Positions 17,533 to 26,388 of a DNA stretch of 64,000 nucleotides are shown here, one piece after another. The notes under the pieces are model-generated. The model did not search any database and was not told the origin of the DNA. It saw only the letters and a list, made by a program, of their open reading frames with translations. This stretch comes from Acidobacteriota bacterium (GTDB lineage: Bacteria > Acidobacteriota > Terriglobia > Bryobacterales > Bryobacteraceae): assembly GCA_947470805.1 (NCBI GenBank), contig CANIVU010000045.1, forward strand, positions 1-64,000. The letters are read 5' to 3'. How positions within the stretch are numbered: position 1 is the stretch's first letter; each line of letters begins with the position of its first letter. A program made the position numbers and the translations under genes.

Positions 17533-19143
17533 CTACTCCCGCTCACTCGGCAGCACAACCCCCGCCTCCGGCGCCCGCGGAATCGTAAACCGAAACGCCG
17601 CTCCCTCCCCCGCCGCCGATTCCACCCAGATCCGTCCGCCCTGCCGCTCCACCAATTTTCGGCTCAGCGATAGATTCAGGCCATTGCCCGGCCGCTCACT
17701 CCCGTGTAGCCGCTTGAACATCCCAAACACCTGCTCCGCGTTCTTCTGGGCAATCCCTATCCCGTTGTCCCGCACGGAAAACAGCCATCGATCAAATGTG
17801 TTTACTGCCGAAATATGGATTCGCGGCGCAGCCTGGCCCCGGTACTGAATCGCGTTATCGATCAATGTGTGGAACACATGGTCAAGCATCGATTCTTCGG
17901 CCATCAACGTCGGTAGCACGTCCGCCGTAATCTTCGCCCCGCTCTGCGCAATGGCTGCCTGCAGCGCTCCCAGCGTCCGCTCCACCACCTCGTTGCAGTC
18001 AACCGCTGTCAGTCTGACGGCGCCTCGATCCGTCACCGCCCGGTAGGCCGCCAGCGCCTGCAGCATCCGTTCCACCTGCAACGCCCCGGCCAGCGAGTCG
18101 GCAATATAACCTTCCGCCACCTCGCCGGCCTTCCCATGACACTCCTCTGCCACCCTTCGCGTGAGCCGCACCACCGCTCGCAGCGGCTCCATCAGGTCCT
18201 GCGTAATGGCGGTGCCGAGGTCCCGAAGCTCCACGTGTGCCGCCTCCAACGCCTCCGCCGTCCGCCTCCGCTCGGTGAAGTCGATGAACGATCCAACCGC
18301 CCCGCTGGGCTTTCCCGTCTCATCAAACAGCGGCACCGCATTGCCCAGCCAGCTCCGGCAAACGCCATCGTCAAACTGCATCTCAAACTCGTAGTCGCGC
18401 ACGCTCTGTCCGGTGTGCGCAGCCCGCTGCATCGGCAACTCATTCGCCGGAATCTCCCGCCCGTCTTTCATCTCGTGCCAGTGCCGCGCCTCCGCCTGCC
18501 CCTCCGCGGACGGTGACACGTTTCCCGTGCCGGCCATTCGCAGAAGTTCGTACGCCGCCCGGTTCCCTCGAATGTTCAGGCATTCCGCGTCTTTCGCAAT
18601 GAAAACTCCAATAGGCACGGCGTCCAACACGGCCGCAATCTCCGAATACCGCTTCTGGTCGCTCAGGTCCGTCACAATCACGCAACGGCACTCCGCTCCA
18701 CTCAACATCATGTTCTGGATCGACAAATAGACGGGGCGCGTCTCCCCGCCCGCCGTAACCAACTGTACTTCCGCCTTCCGTTTCCCCGCGCTCGTAAGCA
18801 GGGCCGAAATCAACACCCGATCCGCCGCCGCGATGAAGTCCGCCAGCTGGCTCCCGATCACTCTCGCCAACGGCCGTTGCACCATCGCCGCGAAAGGCAT
18901 GTTGGAAAACAGAATCAGGCCATCGCTCGTTACCGTCAACGCCCCCTCGCCCATCTCCTCCACCATGATCCGGTACGACTCATCGGCCCCCTTCAGCGTG
19001 TACACCCGATCCCCGTCCGGCCCCGCTGCGACAATCGCGTCCACCTCTCCGTCGCGCAGCGCGCGCAACGTCTCCTCCGCTTCCGCCAGTCGCTCCTCCA
19101 ACTCGCGGATCCGCGCCAGTTGCGCCTTCTGTTGCTCAGGCAT
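17533..19143 (-). CDS. PAS-domain histidine-kinase-like protein with Gln at the phospho-acceptor site
   Basis: 536 residues, soluble. A coiled-coil start (about 1-32) leads to two PAS domains (about 55-165 and 170-290), a helical dimerisation segment and an HATPase domain (about 385-525, with N-box LIDNAIQ and DNGIGI). In the dimerisation helix the family motif with SHDL-EPLR reads AITQDLMEPLR, so the usual acceptor His is Gln315. The G2 loop is also loose (GNGLNLSLSRKL). ATG 19143 overlaps the upstream kaiB by eight bases, which places it as the last gene of the Kai operon and the probable output or input partner. Confidence 0.85.
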   Translation of the reverse strand: MPEQQKAQLARIRELEERLAEAEETLRALRDGEVDAIVAAGPDGDRVYTLKGADESYRIMVEEMGEGALTVTSDGLILFSNMPFAAMVQRPLARVIGSQLADFIAAADRVLISALLTSAGKRKAEVQLVTAGGETRPVYLSIQNMMLSGAECRCVIVTDLSDQKRYSEIAAVLDAVPIGVFIAKDAECLNIRGNRAAYELLRMAGTGNVSPSAEGQAEARHWHEMKDGREIPANELPMQRAAHTGQSVRDYEFEMQFDDGVCRSWLGNAVPLFDETGKPSGAVGSFIDFTERRRTAEALEAAHVELRDLGTAITQDLMEPLRAVVRLTRRVAEECHGKAGEVAEGYIADSLAGALQVERMLQALAAYRAVTDRGAVRLTAVDCNEVVERTLGALQAAIAQSGAKITADVLPTLMAEESMLDHVFHTLIDNAIQYRGQAAPRIHISAVNTFDRWLFSVRDNGIGIAQKNAEQVFGMFKRLHGSERPGNGLNLSLSRKLVERQGGRIWVESAAGEGAAFRFTIPRAPEAGVVLPSERE

Positions 19144-19504
19144 TGCGCTCTCTTGCCAGCTGCCGTCGCGGGATTCCCAGTCCCGTCAGAACCCGTTCCT
19201 TGTCGCTCAAGTCCCCGATCATTCTTCGGAGCGGCAATGGAAACTGTTTGATCAGCGTCGGCGTCACCACAATCTGTTCCGGCTTCGCCTGCTCGGGATG
19301 CTGGTAGATATCAATCACTTCCAGGTCGTACTGCCCAGGCAGATTCGCCTCGCAGAGTGCGTGCAGGTTCTGTATGGCCCGCACGCACCGCGGCGTCGTC
19401 CCCGTGATGAAAAGGCGCAGCGTATAGCGCACCCCTGCCATGGCCGGCGCCAGCAGCGCCGCCTCGAAAGCCTTCGTATTGTCGATGAACTTCGGAGTTT
19501 TCAT
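19136..19504 (-). CDS. kaiB: KaiB-like protein (second copy in operon)
   Basis: 122 residues of thioredoxin-like KaiB fold. A ~25-residue N-terminal extension is followed by [54 protein letters not shown] and the closing KERVLTGLG. KaiB in cyanobacteria binds KaiC's CI ring and switches off autophosphorylation. Here KaiA is absent. ATG 19504 overlaps the stop of the first kaiB copy (ATGA). The two copies differ enough to be old paralogs. Confidence 0.9.
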   Translation of the reverse strand: MKTPKFIDNTKAFEAALLAPAMAGVRYTLRLFITGTTPRCVRAIQNLHALCEANLPGQYDLEVIDIYQHPEQAKPEQIVVTPTLIKQFPLPLRRMIGDLSDKERVLTGLGIPRRQLARERNA

Positions 19505-19830
19505 GGCTTCAACGGCGCACTTCGCGGCTGCAGATCCAGTCCCACCAGCACTCGCTCCGTGTTCGATAGATCACCGATGATCTTGCGCACAGGCTCCGGT
19601 AACTTTCGCACCAGCGTCGGCAAAGCAATGATCTGGTCCCCCGCCGCCAGTTGCGGGTTCTGCAGCAAATCGACGATCTCGATGTGGTACTCACCTGCCA
19701 GGTGCTCCTCACAAATCCGCTTTAGATTCGCGAACGCCTGTATCGATTTCGCCGTCTGGCCCGCGACGTAGAGCCGCAACTCCCAATTCGCCCGTTGAGC
19801 CGGAACCGCAGGGTTCTTTCTTGTTGGCAT
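19501..19830 (-). CDS. kaiB: KaiB-like protein (first copy in operon)
   Basis: 109 residues. The core runs [68 protein letters not shown] and is closer to canonical KaiB than the second copy. ATG 19830 lies one base after the kaiC stop (19832). A longer upstream reading would overlap kaiC and has no KaiB homology. Tight packing implies it is made in step with KaiC. Confidence 0.92.
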   Translation of the reverse strand: MPTRKNPAVPAQRANWELRLYVAGQTAKSIQAFANLKRICEEHLAGEYHIEIVDLLQNPQLAAGDQIIALPTLVRKLPEPVRKIIGDLSNTERVLVGLDLQPRSAPLKP

Positions 19831-19831
19831 C

Positions 19832-21601
19832 CTATTTGCCCTTCCCCGCCGTCGCGGCCGGTCTTCCATTTTCCTTCTGCGTGCCGCTGTTCCCATACCG
19901 GCTTGTCACCATCACGCCCCGGTCCTGCTCCCACTTCTCTACCTTCAACTTTTCCTGCGCGATCAGCTGCTCTGACTCCTGCACCTCCGTCTCCAAATCC
20001 AGTTGCAGCGCCGCGATCTGCGCGTCCAACGCTTGTCGCTTCCGCTGCAACAACAGCTGTTTCCGTTCAATCTCCTGCCGCCCAATCAGCGCCGCCGATT
20101 CGTCCTTCGCCTCTTGCGTCACCCGCGCCGATCCCGTCAGCATCCCCGCCTCCCCCAAATACACCTCTCGCAGTTCCACCCCATGGCTCGTCAACAGGAA
20201 CTCCCGAATCTGATTGGAATGCGCCACCCCACGGGCCTTCAAAATGTAGATCCCCCGGTTCCTCTCCCCGCGGCTCTCGATATCACGCAACAGCAGCCAC
20301 GCATCCACCAACGAAGATATTTCGACTTCCGTTTGTTCCTGTATCGCCGTTCCGCTCGTCAATGTCGTCAAAATCGCCGTAATCTGGCGCTCTTTCAGGA
20401 AATCGATCATCCGCAAGAGGATGCTTCGCGTCTCATAGGCGGTCCCGGCGTGCAACAATCCCGTCACCGGATCAACCACCACCAGGCTCGGGGCAAACTC
20501 CTGAATCACCTTGTGAATCTTCACCAGATGCATCTCCAGCCCATATGTCGTCGGCCGCACCGAATGAAAATGCAGCAGCCCCTTGTCCACCCACCGCTGC
20601 AGATCAATACCAATCGACCGCATGTTCCGGATAATCTGGTCCGCCGGCTCTTCAAACGAGAAAAATACGCACTTCTCGCCCCGCCCGCATGCCGCATCCA
20701 CAAAGTGCGTCGTCAGGCTCGTCTTTCCAGTCCCCGACGTCCCTGACACCAGAATGCTGTTCCCGCGAAAGTATCCCTTCCCGCCGAACATCTCGTCCAG
20801 CGCCGGAACGCCCGTCGAAACCCGCTCGTCGCTGGACTTGTACTTCAGGTCCATCGAGGTTACCGGCAGCACCGAAATGCCGTCGCTCTCGATTAGAAAT
20901 GGATACTCGTTCATCCCATGCGTCGACCCGCGATACTTCACTACCCGCAGCCGCCGTGTCAGGATCGTCTCCCTCACCTGATGGTCCAGCAGGATCACGC
21001 AGTCGGAGATATACTCCTCCAACCCGTGCCGCGTCAGCGTCCCTTGCCCCCGCTCTCCCGTCACAATCGTCGTGAGATTACGGTCCTTCAACCACCGGAA
21101 TAGCCGCCGTAATTCCGACCGCAATACCGATTCATCCTCCAGCCCCGCAAACAACGCCTCCACACTGTCCAACAGCACCCGCTTGGCCCCAATCGCATCC
21201 ACCGCATGGCCAATGCGCACGAACAGCGCCTCCAGATCGTAATCCCCGGTCTCCTCAATCAGGTTCCGTTCCACCTGAACGTGATCGATCGCCAGCTTCT
21301 TCTGCTTCACCAGGGTCGCCAGGTTGAAACCCAACGACTCCACGTTGCTCGTCAACTCCTCCTCCGTCTCCTCGAAGGAAACGCACACCCCCGGCTCACC
21401 GAACAGCGTTGCCCCGCGCACCAGGAATTCAATCCCCAGCAGCGTCTTCCCGCATCCCGCGCCGCCACACACCAGCGTCGGCCGCCCCCTTGGCAATCCG
21501 CCAAGCGTAATCTCGTCCAGTCCGTGTATCCCTGTCAGGCACTTCGGCAAGCTCCCGTGGTCCGCTTTGCCGTTCACTGGCTTCGTTTTCGTAGATCGCA
21601 T
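19832..21601 (-). CDS. kaiC: KaiC-like double-domain RecA ATPase/autokinase
   Basis: 589 residues, against about 519 for cyanobacterial KaiC. Both RecA-like domains are intact. CI has Walker A GGAGCGKT at about 46 and catalytic Glu77-Glu78. CII has GTSGTGKT at about 287 and Glu317-Glu318. The two autophosphorylation positions (Ser431/Thr432 in Synechococcus) correspond to Ser429-Ser430 in [10 protein letters not shown]. An extra C-terminal tail of about 85 residues, rich in Gln, Glu and Lys, looks like a coiled coil. ATG 21601 has AAGGAAGA just upstream. First gene of the kaiC-kaiB-kaiB-kinase operon. Confidence 0.93.
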   Translation of the reverse strand: MRSTKTKPVNGKADHGSLPKCLTGIHGLDEITLGGLPRGRPTLVCGGAGCGKTLLGIEFLVRGATLFGEPGVCVSFEETEEELTSNVESLGFNLATLVKQKKLAIDHVQVERNLIEETGDYDLEALFVRIGHAVDAIGAKRVLLDSVEALFAGLEDESVLRSELRRLFRWLKDRNLTTIVTGERGQGTLTRHGLEEYISDCVILLDHQVRETILTRRLRVVKYRGSTHGMNEYPFLIESDGISVLPVTSMDLKYKSSDERVSTGVPALDEMFGGKGYFRGNSILVSGTSGTGKTSLTTHFVDAACGRGEKCVFFSFEEPADQIIRNMRSIGIDLQRWVDKGLLHFHSVRPTTYGLEMHLVKIHKVIQEFAPSLVVVDPVTGLLHAGTAYETRSILLRMIDFLKERQITAILTTLTSGTAIQEQTEVEISSLVDAWLLLRDIESRGERNRGIYILKARGVAHSNQIREFLLTSHGVELREVYLGEAGMLTGSARVTQEAKDESAALIGRQEIERKQLLLQRKRQALDAQIAALQLDLETEVQESEQLIAQEKLKVEKWEQDRGVMVTSRYGNSGTQKENGRPAATAGKGK

Positions 21602-21728
21602 TCTTCCTTTGCGCAACGCAAGCTCCGGCTCGCGTCACGGAATCGGTCAATGCATCCACGCTTCCAAACAGGCTGCGCACTACGCAGCAGCCATTTCCGC
21701 CGCCAGCCCCCCGCCTCACCCTTCAGCC

Positions 21729-21777
21729 CACGTGACCGCCGGCGGTCATTCGCTCCGACACGTGACCAAATACGGTC
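21729..21777. promoter_or_regulatory. Paired GACC-N6-GGTC operator-like elements upstream of kaiC
   Basis: Two copies of CACGTGACC-N6-GGTC begin 30 bases apart (21729-21747 and 21759-21777). The first contains a perfect 14-base palindrome, GACCGCCGGCGGTC. The spacing of about three helical turns suits two dimers on one DNA face. They lie about 130 bases upstream of kaiC and touch the stop of the MFS gene. The same half-site geometry recurs at 42015-42046. Confidence 0.5.
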
Positions 21778-23017
21778 AACCTCTGTGGGTGATCGCCTCC
21801 TGTTCCTTACGCCCCGCCACCCGCCACAACAGCACCGCAAACCCAAAACCGGCCGTGCTCGCCAACCCGAAAAACCACATCATCGGCAGATATCCCGCCG
21901 GGTTCGCCGCGCTCGCCCCCGCCCGGTCGTTCAACCAACCCGCCACCAGGTTCGCCCCCGCAATCCCCGCGTTCTGCACCACAAACATCAGCCCCAACGC
22001 CGTCCCAATCTTTTCCGGCGCCACCAGTTTACTCGCCAACGGCCACATCACCGCCGGTACCAGCGAATAGCTCACCCCCACCAGCGCCGTCGCCACCCAC
22101 AGGCTCCAATTCGTCGCAGCCATTATCACAATCGATACCGGCAGCAAAAATGCCCCAAATGCCAACAATGGCGCATACCGCCCAATCCGGTCGCTCAACC
22201 ACCCGAACGCGGGCGTCGCAAAAATCGCCGCCAGAAAAACGTAGCTGTTCATCGCCCCCGCCGCCGCCAGCGTCAACCCATGCGCATGCTGGAAATACTT
22301 AATCGAAAACGTGCTCCGGAACGCCAAAATGACGGCATAAAACAACACGCACAAGATCAATAAGAACCAATATGCCGTCCCGAATCGCAACAGGTCCCGC
22401 GCCACGAACTTCTCCGCCGCCGGCGGCGCCGTTACCCCCGTTCCCTTGTCAACCCACCAGTACAAAACCGATGCCACAAACGACGAAGCCGCAAACCCTA
22501 CCGCGATCACCATCGGCGCCTGCCACCCCGTCGCATACGCACCCGCAAACCACTCCGGCGACATGTCCGCCGCATAAGATCCCATCCGTCCGATCGCCAG
22601 CGTCACTCCAATCGCAAACGCCAAATGCCGCCCCGCAAAATACGGCATCACCGCCGCCAGCGTGCTGATGCTGAACGTCTCCGCCCCAATCCCAAACAGC
22701 AGTCGCCCGGCCGCCATCCATTCATATCCCGGTCCCCACGCCGTCAACGCCGCCCCCGCCAGGCAGATTCCCGCCGTCCACATCGTCACCCGCCCCGCCC
22801 CGAACCGGTCCGACAACACGCCCCCCACCAGTACCAGCACCACGTTCGGCAAACTGTAGATCGCGTTCAGCATCCCAATCTGCGTATCGCTGAACCCCCG
22901 CTGCGTTTGCAGCAGTTCCGCCACCGGCCCAATCGAATCGTAGACGTAGAAATTCCCAAACAGCGCCGCAGAAACCAGCGCTAATATCACCCACGCCACC
23001 CGCTCTATCGAAACCAT
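21776..23017 (-). CDS. Major facilitator superfamily transporter
   Basis: 413 residues with about twelve membrane helices. The loop 2-3 motif of MFS porters is seen as GGVLSDRFGAGRV at about 66-78 and repeated in the second half as GWLSDRIGRYAPL. The start at ATG 23017 gives a short cytoplasmic tail before helix 1. The best guess is a metabolite or anion:H+ symporter. It is upstream of the Kai operon on the same strand, but 174 bases and the paired operators separate them. Confidence 0.85.
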   Translation of the reverse strand: MVSIERVAWVILALVSAALFGNFYVYDSIGPVAELLQTQRGFSDTQIGMLNAIYSLPNVVLVLVGGVLSDRFGAGRVTMWTAGICLAGAALTAWGPGYEWMAAGRLLFGIGAETFSISTLAAVMPYFAGRHLAFAIGVTLAIGRMGSYAADMSPEWFAGAYATGWQAPMVIAVGFAASSFVASVLYWWVDKGTGVTAPPAAEKFVARDLLRFGTAYWFLLILCVLFYAVILAFRSTFSIKYFQHAHGLTLAAAGAMNSYVFLAAIFATPAFGWLSDRIGRYAPLLAFGAFLLPVSIVIMAATNWSLWVATALVGVSYSLVPAVMWPLASKLVAPEKIGTALGLMFVVQNAGIAGANLVAGWLNDRAGASAANPAGYLPMMWFFGLASTAGFGFAVLLWRVAGRKEQEAITHRG

Positions 23018-23057
23018 CGCCCGAGTCTAGCACTCCGTTCGATATACTCCCCCAAGC

Positions 23058-24077
23058 ATGCGACTGCTCTTCCTTGCCGTCCCCCTCCTCGCCCAGATCT
23101 CCCCGGAACTCCACCCCAACCAATCCGCCACCTTCCGCCTCCTCGCGCCCAAAGCCACAGCAGTCACTCTCTGGGCCGATTGGATGCCCAACGCCCAATC
23201 CCAACCCCTCGCCAAAGATCCCAACGGCCTCTGGTCCCTCACCACCGGCCCCCTCGAACCCGGCGGCCACCTATATTGGTTCAACCTCGACGGCCTACCC
23301 ATCGCCGACCCCATCAACCCCGTCATCAAACTCCGCCAGCGCACTTCCGCCAGCATCGTCGAAATTCCGTCCCCCACGCCCGCCCCCTGGGATTTGAAAG
23401 ACGTTCCTCACGGCACCGTCATCACCGAATGGCGCCACTCCAAAACGCTCGGCCGTACCGAACGTGTCTTTCTCTATTTGCCTCCCGGCTACGAAGGCGG
23501 CTCCACCCGCTACCCCGTTCTCTATCTCATCCATGGCAAAGGCGACATCCCCGATTCCTGGACCAACGCCGGCCGCGCCAACTTCATCCTCGATAACTTA
23601 ATCGCCAGCAAAAAGGCCCGCTCCATGATCCTCGTCATGCCCGCCGGCCACGCCGCTCCCTACGACCCCGCCAACCCCACCCCGCCCGCCAACGCCCCCC
23701 TCTTCACCCAATACCTGACGAACGAACTCATCCCCGTCCTCGAAGCCAAATACCGCATCGCCCCCGGCCCCCAAAACCGCGCCCTCGCCGGCTTCTCCAT
23801 GGGCGGCGAACTCACCATCCACACCGCCGCCACCCACCCCAAGCTCTTCTCGCGCCACGGCGTCTTCAGCGCCGGCCCCGCCATCCCCATCCCCGCCCAA
23901 CTCCCTAACTTCTGGATCTCCGCCGGCGACACCGATACCGCGCTCCCCCGCGCCCGCGCCTTCGCCGAGCAAACCAAAACCAACCTGAATCTATACAAAG
24001 GTCCCCATAACTGGACCCGCTGGCGCCTCAGCCTGAATGACTTCGCCCAACTCCTCTTTCCCGCCACTCGTCGCTAA
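23058..24077 (+). CDS. Secreted esterase of the enterochelin-esterase/esterase D type
   Basis: 339 residues. A short signal peptide (MRLLFLAVPLLAQ) precedes an immunoglobulin-like glycan-binding-type domain (about 15-100, FRLLAPKATAVTLWADW) and an alpha/beta hydrolase domain. The nucleophile elbow is AGFSMGGE with Ser at about 245, the oxyanion region is LIHGKGD, and the likely His is in KGPHNWTRW. Such enzymes remove acyl or feruloyl groups from polysaccharides or cleave siderophores. It is transcribed divergently from the MFS gene. Confidence 0.85.
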   Translation: MRLLFLAVPLLAQISPELHPNQSATFRLLAPKATAVTLWADWMPNAQSQPLAKDPNGLWSLTTGPLEPGGHLYWFNLDGLPIADPINPVIKLRQRTSASIVEIPSPTPAPWDLKDVPHGTVITEWRHSKTLGRTERVFLYLPPGYEGGSTRYPVLYLIHGKGDIPDSWTNAGRANFILDNLIASKKARSMILVMPAGHAAPYDPANPTPPANAPLFTQYLTNELIPVLEAKYRIAPGPQNRALAGFSMGGELTIHTAATHPKLFSRHGVFSAGPAIPIPAQLPNFWISAGDTDTALPRARAFAEQTKTNLNLYKGPHNWTRWRLSLNDFAQLLFPATRR

Positions 24078-24130
24078 CCCGATACCGAATCGGGGCGATG
24101 GCTAGGTCGGTCGGAATACGCCATCCCCAT

Positions 24131-24168
24131 AAAAAACGGCGCGTCCCGCAATGAGCGTGGACGCGCCG
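24131..24168 (-). terminator. Intrinsic terminator
   Basis: A perfect 10-bp GC-rich stem (24137-24146 with 24159-24168) is followed on the minus strand by six T residues (24136-24131). It lies 20 bases past the stop of the secreted repeat protein gene. Confidence 0.85.
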
Positions 24169-24188
24169 GAATCTACTGGAAATAGAGT

Positions 24189-24953
24189 TTATTTGAAGGA
24201 CGTGCGCGCGCCGCTGCCCGTCGTCACGGCCCCAGCCGTCGACTCCGAATACAGCAACTGGTTCCCGCCGTTGGTCACCATGAAGTTCATCTGGAACGTC
24301 GCGTCACCCACCTTGTACGCGGCCGAACCGAAGCAGATATCGCTCAACGCATACGTGCCGGTGAACGACTGCCGGTTCGCCTGACCGCCGCCAATCGCGC
24401 TAAACGTACCCGTTAACCCTTCTTTGCCGTCGAAAGTCAAAATGCCAATCTCAGCCGTCGAAACCGACTTGCCGTTCAGCGTGGCCACGCCCTCGCCCTG
24501 GTAGCCATAAGTGCCGGTCAGCGTCGCCAGGCTGCAAGTTCCCTTGCCTTCCACCTTCGTGCCAATACCAACAAGCGTCGCGTCGCCCGCGCGCACAACC
24601 GCCGAAAAATCATTCCCGTCATTGACGACAATCATGTCCAGATCTGTCGCGTCGGCACCCGTGCCGGTCTTCGCCGTCGCCGTGCAATCCGCGCCAATCG
24701 AAATCTGCCCCGCGAACTCGGCCACGTCTGTCGTATTTCCCAGGCTGCTCGCCGCAACGCCGGTGTAGGCTCCCTTTCCGTCAAACACAATCCGGCCGAC
24801 CTGGGAGCTGCGAACCAGCCTGCCGTCGCCGTTCGTAACCGTACCGCTCAGCGTGTACCCGAAGGCTCCTGTAAGCGAGGCGTTGGTGCACCCCTGTGCG
24901 TAAATGCCCGCTGATGCGAGCACAAATGTGAATAGCAAATTTATAATGGACAT
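24189..24953 (-). CDS. Secreted protein with two related beta-rich repeats
   Basis: 254 residues with a signal peptide ending near AGIYAQ. The mature part has two similar units, each opening with Cys and a GTYGY/GAFGY strand (CTNASLTGAFGYTLSG and CSLATLTGTYGYQGEG) and containing a FDGK-G-TG turn. Repeats of this type are common in secreted acidobacterial proteins of unknown function. ATG 24953 is taken as start. An in-frame GTG at 24968 is possible. A good terminator follows, so it is likely a single-gene transcript. Confidence 0.65.
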   Translation of the reverse strand: MSIINLLFTFVLASAGIYAQGCTNASLTGAFGYTLSGTVTNGDGRLVRSSQVGRIVFDGKGAYTGVAASSLGNTTDVAEFAGQISIGADCTATAKTGTGADATDLDMIVVNDGNDFSAVVRAGDATLVGIGTKVEGKGTCSLATLTGTYGYQGEGVATLNGKSVSTAEIGILTFDGKEGLTGTFSAIGGGQANRQSFTGTYALSDICFGSAAYKVGDATFQMNFMVTNGGNQLLYSESTAGAVTTGSGARTSFK

Positions 24954-25026
24954 TATTTTAGGGTACACCAGGTAGCCACCTCATTTACGTGGGGCTCAAT
25001 CTGCTAGCCTGTCCTCAAGCGCCAAC

Positions 25027-25740
25027 ATGCCTGAAATCGCCCGCTTTGCCACCGCCCATCGGTTTCAATTTCCGGACATCGCAGCCCCGGAAACCCTCGA
25101 CCTCTCGGGCGCACCCGCCGCCGCCCTCAGCTGGAAAATCGGCCCCACCGGTAAGGTCGGTCCGGACGGCTACCGCCTGCCCTCCGATACCTGGTGCGCC
25201 GTCGGCCTCTACCGCGACGAAGCCGCCGCGAAAGCTGCGCTCCACTCCAAAGAACAATTCCTGCCCTTCCTCCCCAGCGCCCTCGAATCCTGGCACGCCC
25301 TACTCCTCCCCGTTATGCACCGTGGCGAATGCAATCACCTGGATCGCGATCATCCCGGCCTCATCTTCGAAGCCAGCCCCGAAGACCCCGGCGGCCGATG
25401 CATGGTCCTCACCACTGCCGGCTTCATTTTCGGCCCCGGCCTCGATATCAACCGCGTCATCGATTTTCGCCGCAACGTCGATGTCGCCAATACTTGGATG
25501 GGCCAAGCCGATGGCTGCCTCGCCAACCAGGTCTTCACCCCCCACACGGTCGGCGACGATGGCTTCACCATGAGCATCTGGCGCGACGATGCCTCCATGC
25601 TCGCCGCAGCCTACCGCCCCGGCGAACACCGCTCCCAACTCGACCGCCACAAAACCGAGAACATCTTCGACCGCAGCTCCTTCACTCGCTGCCGCATCCT
25701 CGAATCCCTTGGCCAATGGACCACCTCACAACTTCTGTGA
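25027..25740 (+). CDS. Spheroidene monooxygenase (CrtA)-like protein
   Basis: 237 residues, no signal. The second half has the CrtA-like pattern MSIWRDDASMLAAAYRPGEH, HKTENIFDRSSFTRCRIL, then a closing GQW. A related GLYRDEAAAKAAL appears in the first half, suggesting two ferredoxin-like halves. CrtA oxidises carotenoids in purple bacteria. No carotenoid genes are nearby, so a different oxidation or a haem-related role is equally likely. The family assignment is from memory of the motif. Confidence 0.5.
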   Translation: MPEIARFATAHRFQFPDIAAPETLDLSGAPAAALSWKIGPTGKVGPDGYRLPSDTWCAVGLYRDEAAAKAALHSKEQFLPFLPSALESWHALLLPVMHRGECNHLDRDHPGLIFEASPEDPGGRCMVLTTAGFIFGPGLDINRVIDFRRNVDVANTWMGQADGCLANQVFTPHTVGDDGFTMSIWRDDASMLAAAYRPGEHRSQLDRHKTENIFDRSSFTRCRILESLGQWTTSQLL

Positions 25741-25783
25741 GCCTCCGACCCCTCGAATTCCGAGTTACTAAATCAGGACACCC

Positions 25784-26320
25784 ATGAAACACTTCTTCTA
25801 CACCGCTGCCCTCGCCATCTATCTCGCCGCCACCGCCCACGCCGCCGATGTCATGCTCGCCTTCGACCCCCTTACCGTCAAAGTCGGCGAAGAGATGCGT
25901 ATCACCCTCTTCAATCCCTCCAATGAAGCCATCGAACTCCGCGTCTTCGCCTACAACGCCGCCGAAGGCACCTACGACGAAGGCCCGAAAATCGTCCTCC
26001 CCGCTGGAAAACTTCGCTTCTACGACTTCAAAGCGCCCAAAGAATTCGTTGGTCTTGGCGGTGTCATCGAGACCGTCCCCGACCCCGCCCCCAAGCCCGA
26101 AGCCAAACCCGGTACCTCCCGCGAACTAATGCTCAGCGATGTCATGGTCAGCAGCATCAAATCCAGCGGTTCTCTCCAGCACCGCTCCGCCACCGGCAGC
26201 CAAACCATGGGCTACAGCTTCGGCGCCAATCAGACCGGCGCCGGCTGGGGCGTTAAAACCGCCGCCAAGTCCGCCCGTCAGGTAACCGCCACCAATTGGG
26301 TCGTTTCTCCCGAATTCTAA
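25784..26320 (+). CDS. Secreted protein, first of a tandem paralog pair
   Basis: 178 residues. Signal peptide MKHFFYTAALAIYLAATAHA, then a single beta-sandwich-like region (VKVGEEMRITLFNPSNEAIELRV) and a Pro/Lys-rich linker (PDPAPKPEAKPG) before a Ser/Gly/Gln-rich C-terminal tail. No known catalytic motif. It shares almost the whole sequence with the next gene, and the gap between them also contains a ribosome site, so they may be co-transcribed. Function unknown. Confidence 0.7.
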   Translation: MKHFFYTAALAIYLAATAHAADVMLAFDPLTVKVGEEMRITLFNPSNEAIELRVFAYNAAEGTYDEGPKIVLPAGKLRFYDFKAPKEFVGLGGVIETVPDPAPKPEAKPGTSRELMLSDVMVSSIKSSGSLQHRSATGSQTMGYSFGANQTGAGWGVKTAAKSARQVTATNWVVSPEF

Positions 26321-26388
26321 CCGGTGACCCCGGTCTCCAAGTGAAACCTATCCACTTCGAGTCCCGCTTTCCTGCCGAAGGAGCTCCT

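Noticed and set aside
21206-22363. Arg/Gln/Pro-rich plus-strand frame opposite kaiC and the MFS gene
   Set aside because: Shadow of GC-rich codons on the other strand with no ribosome site or domain.
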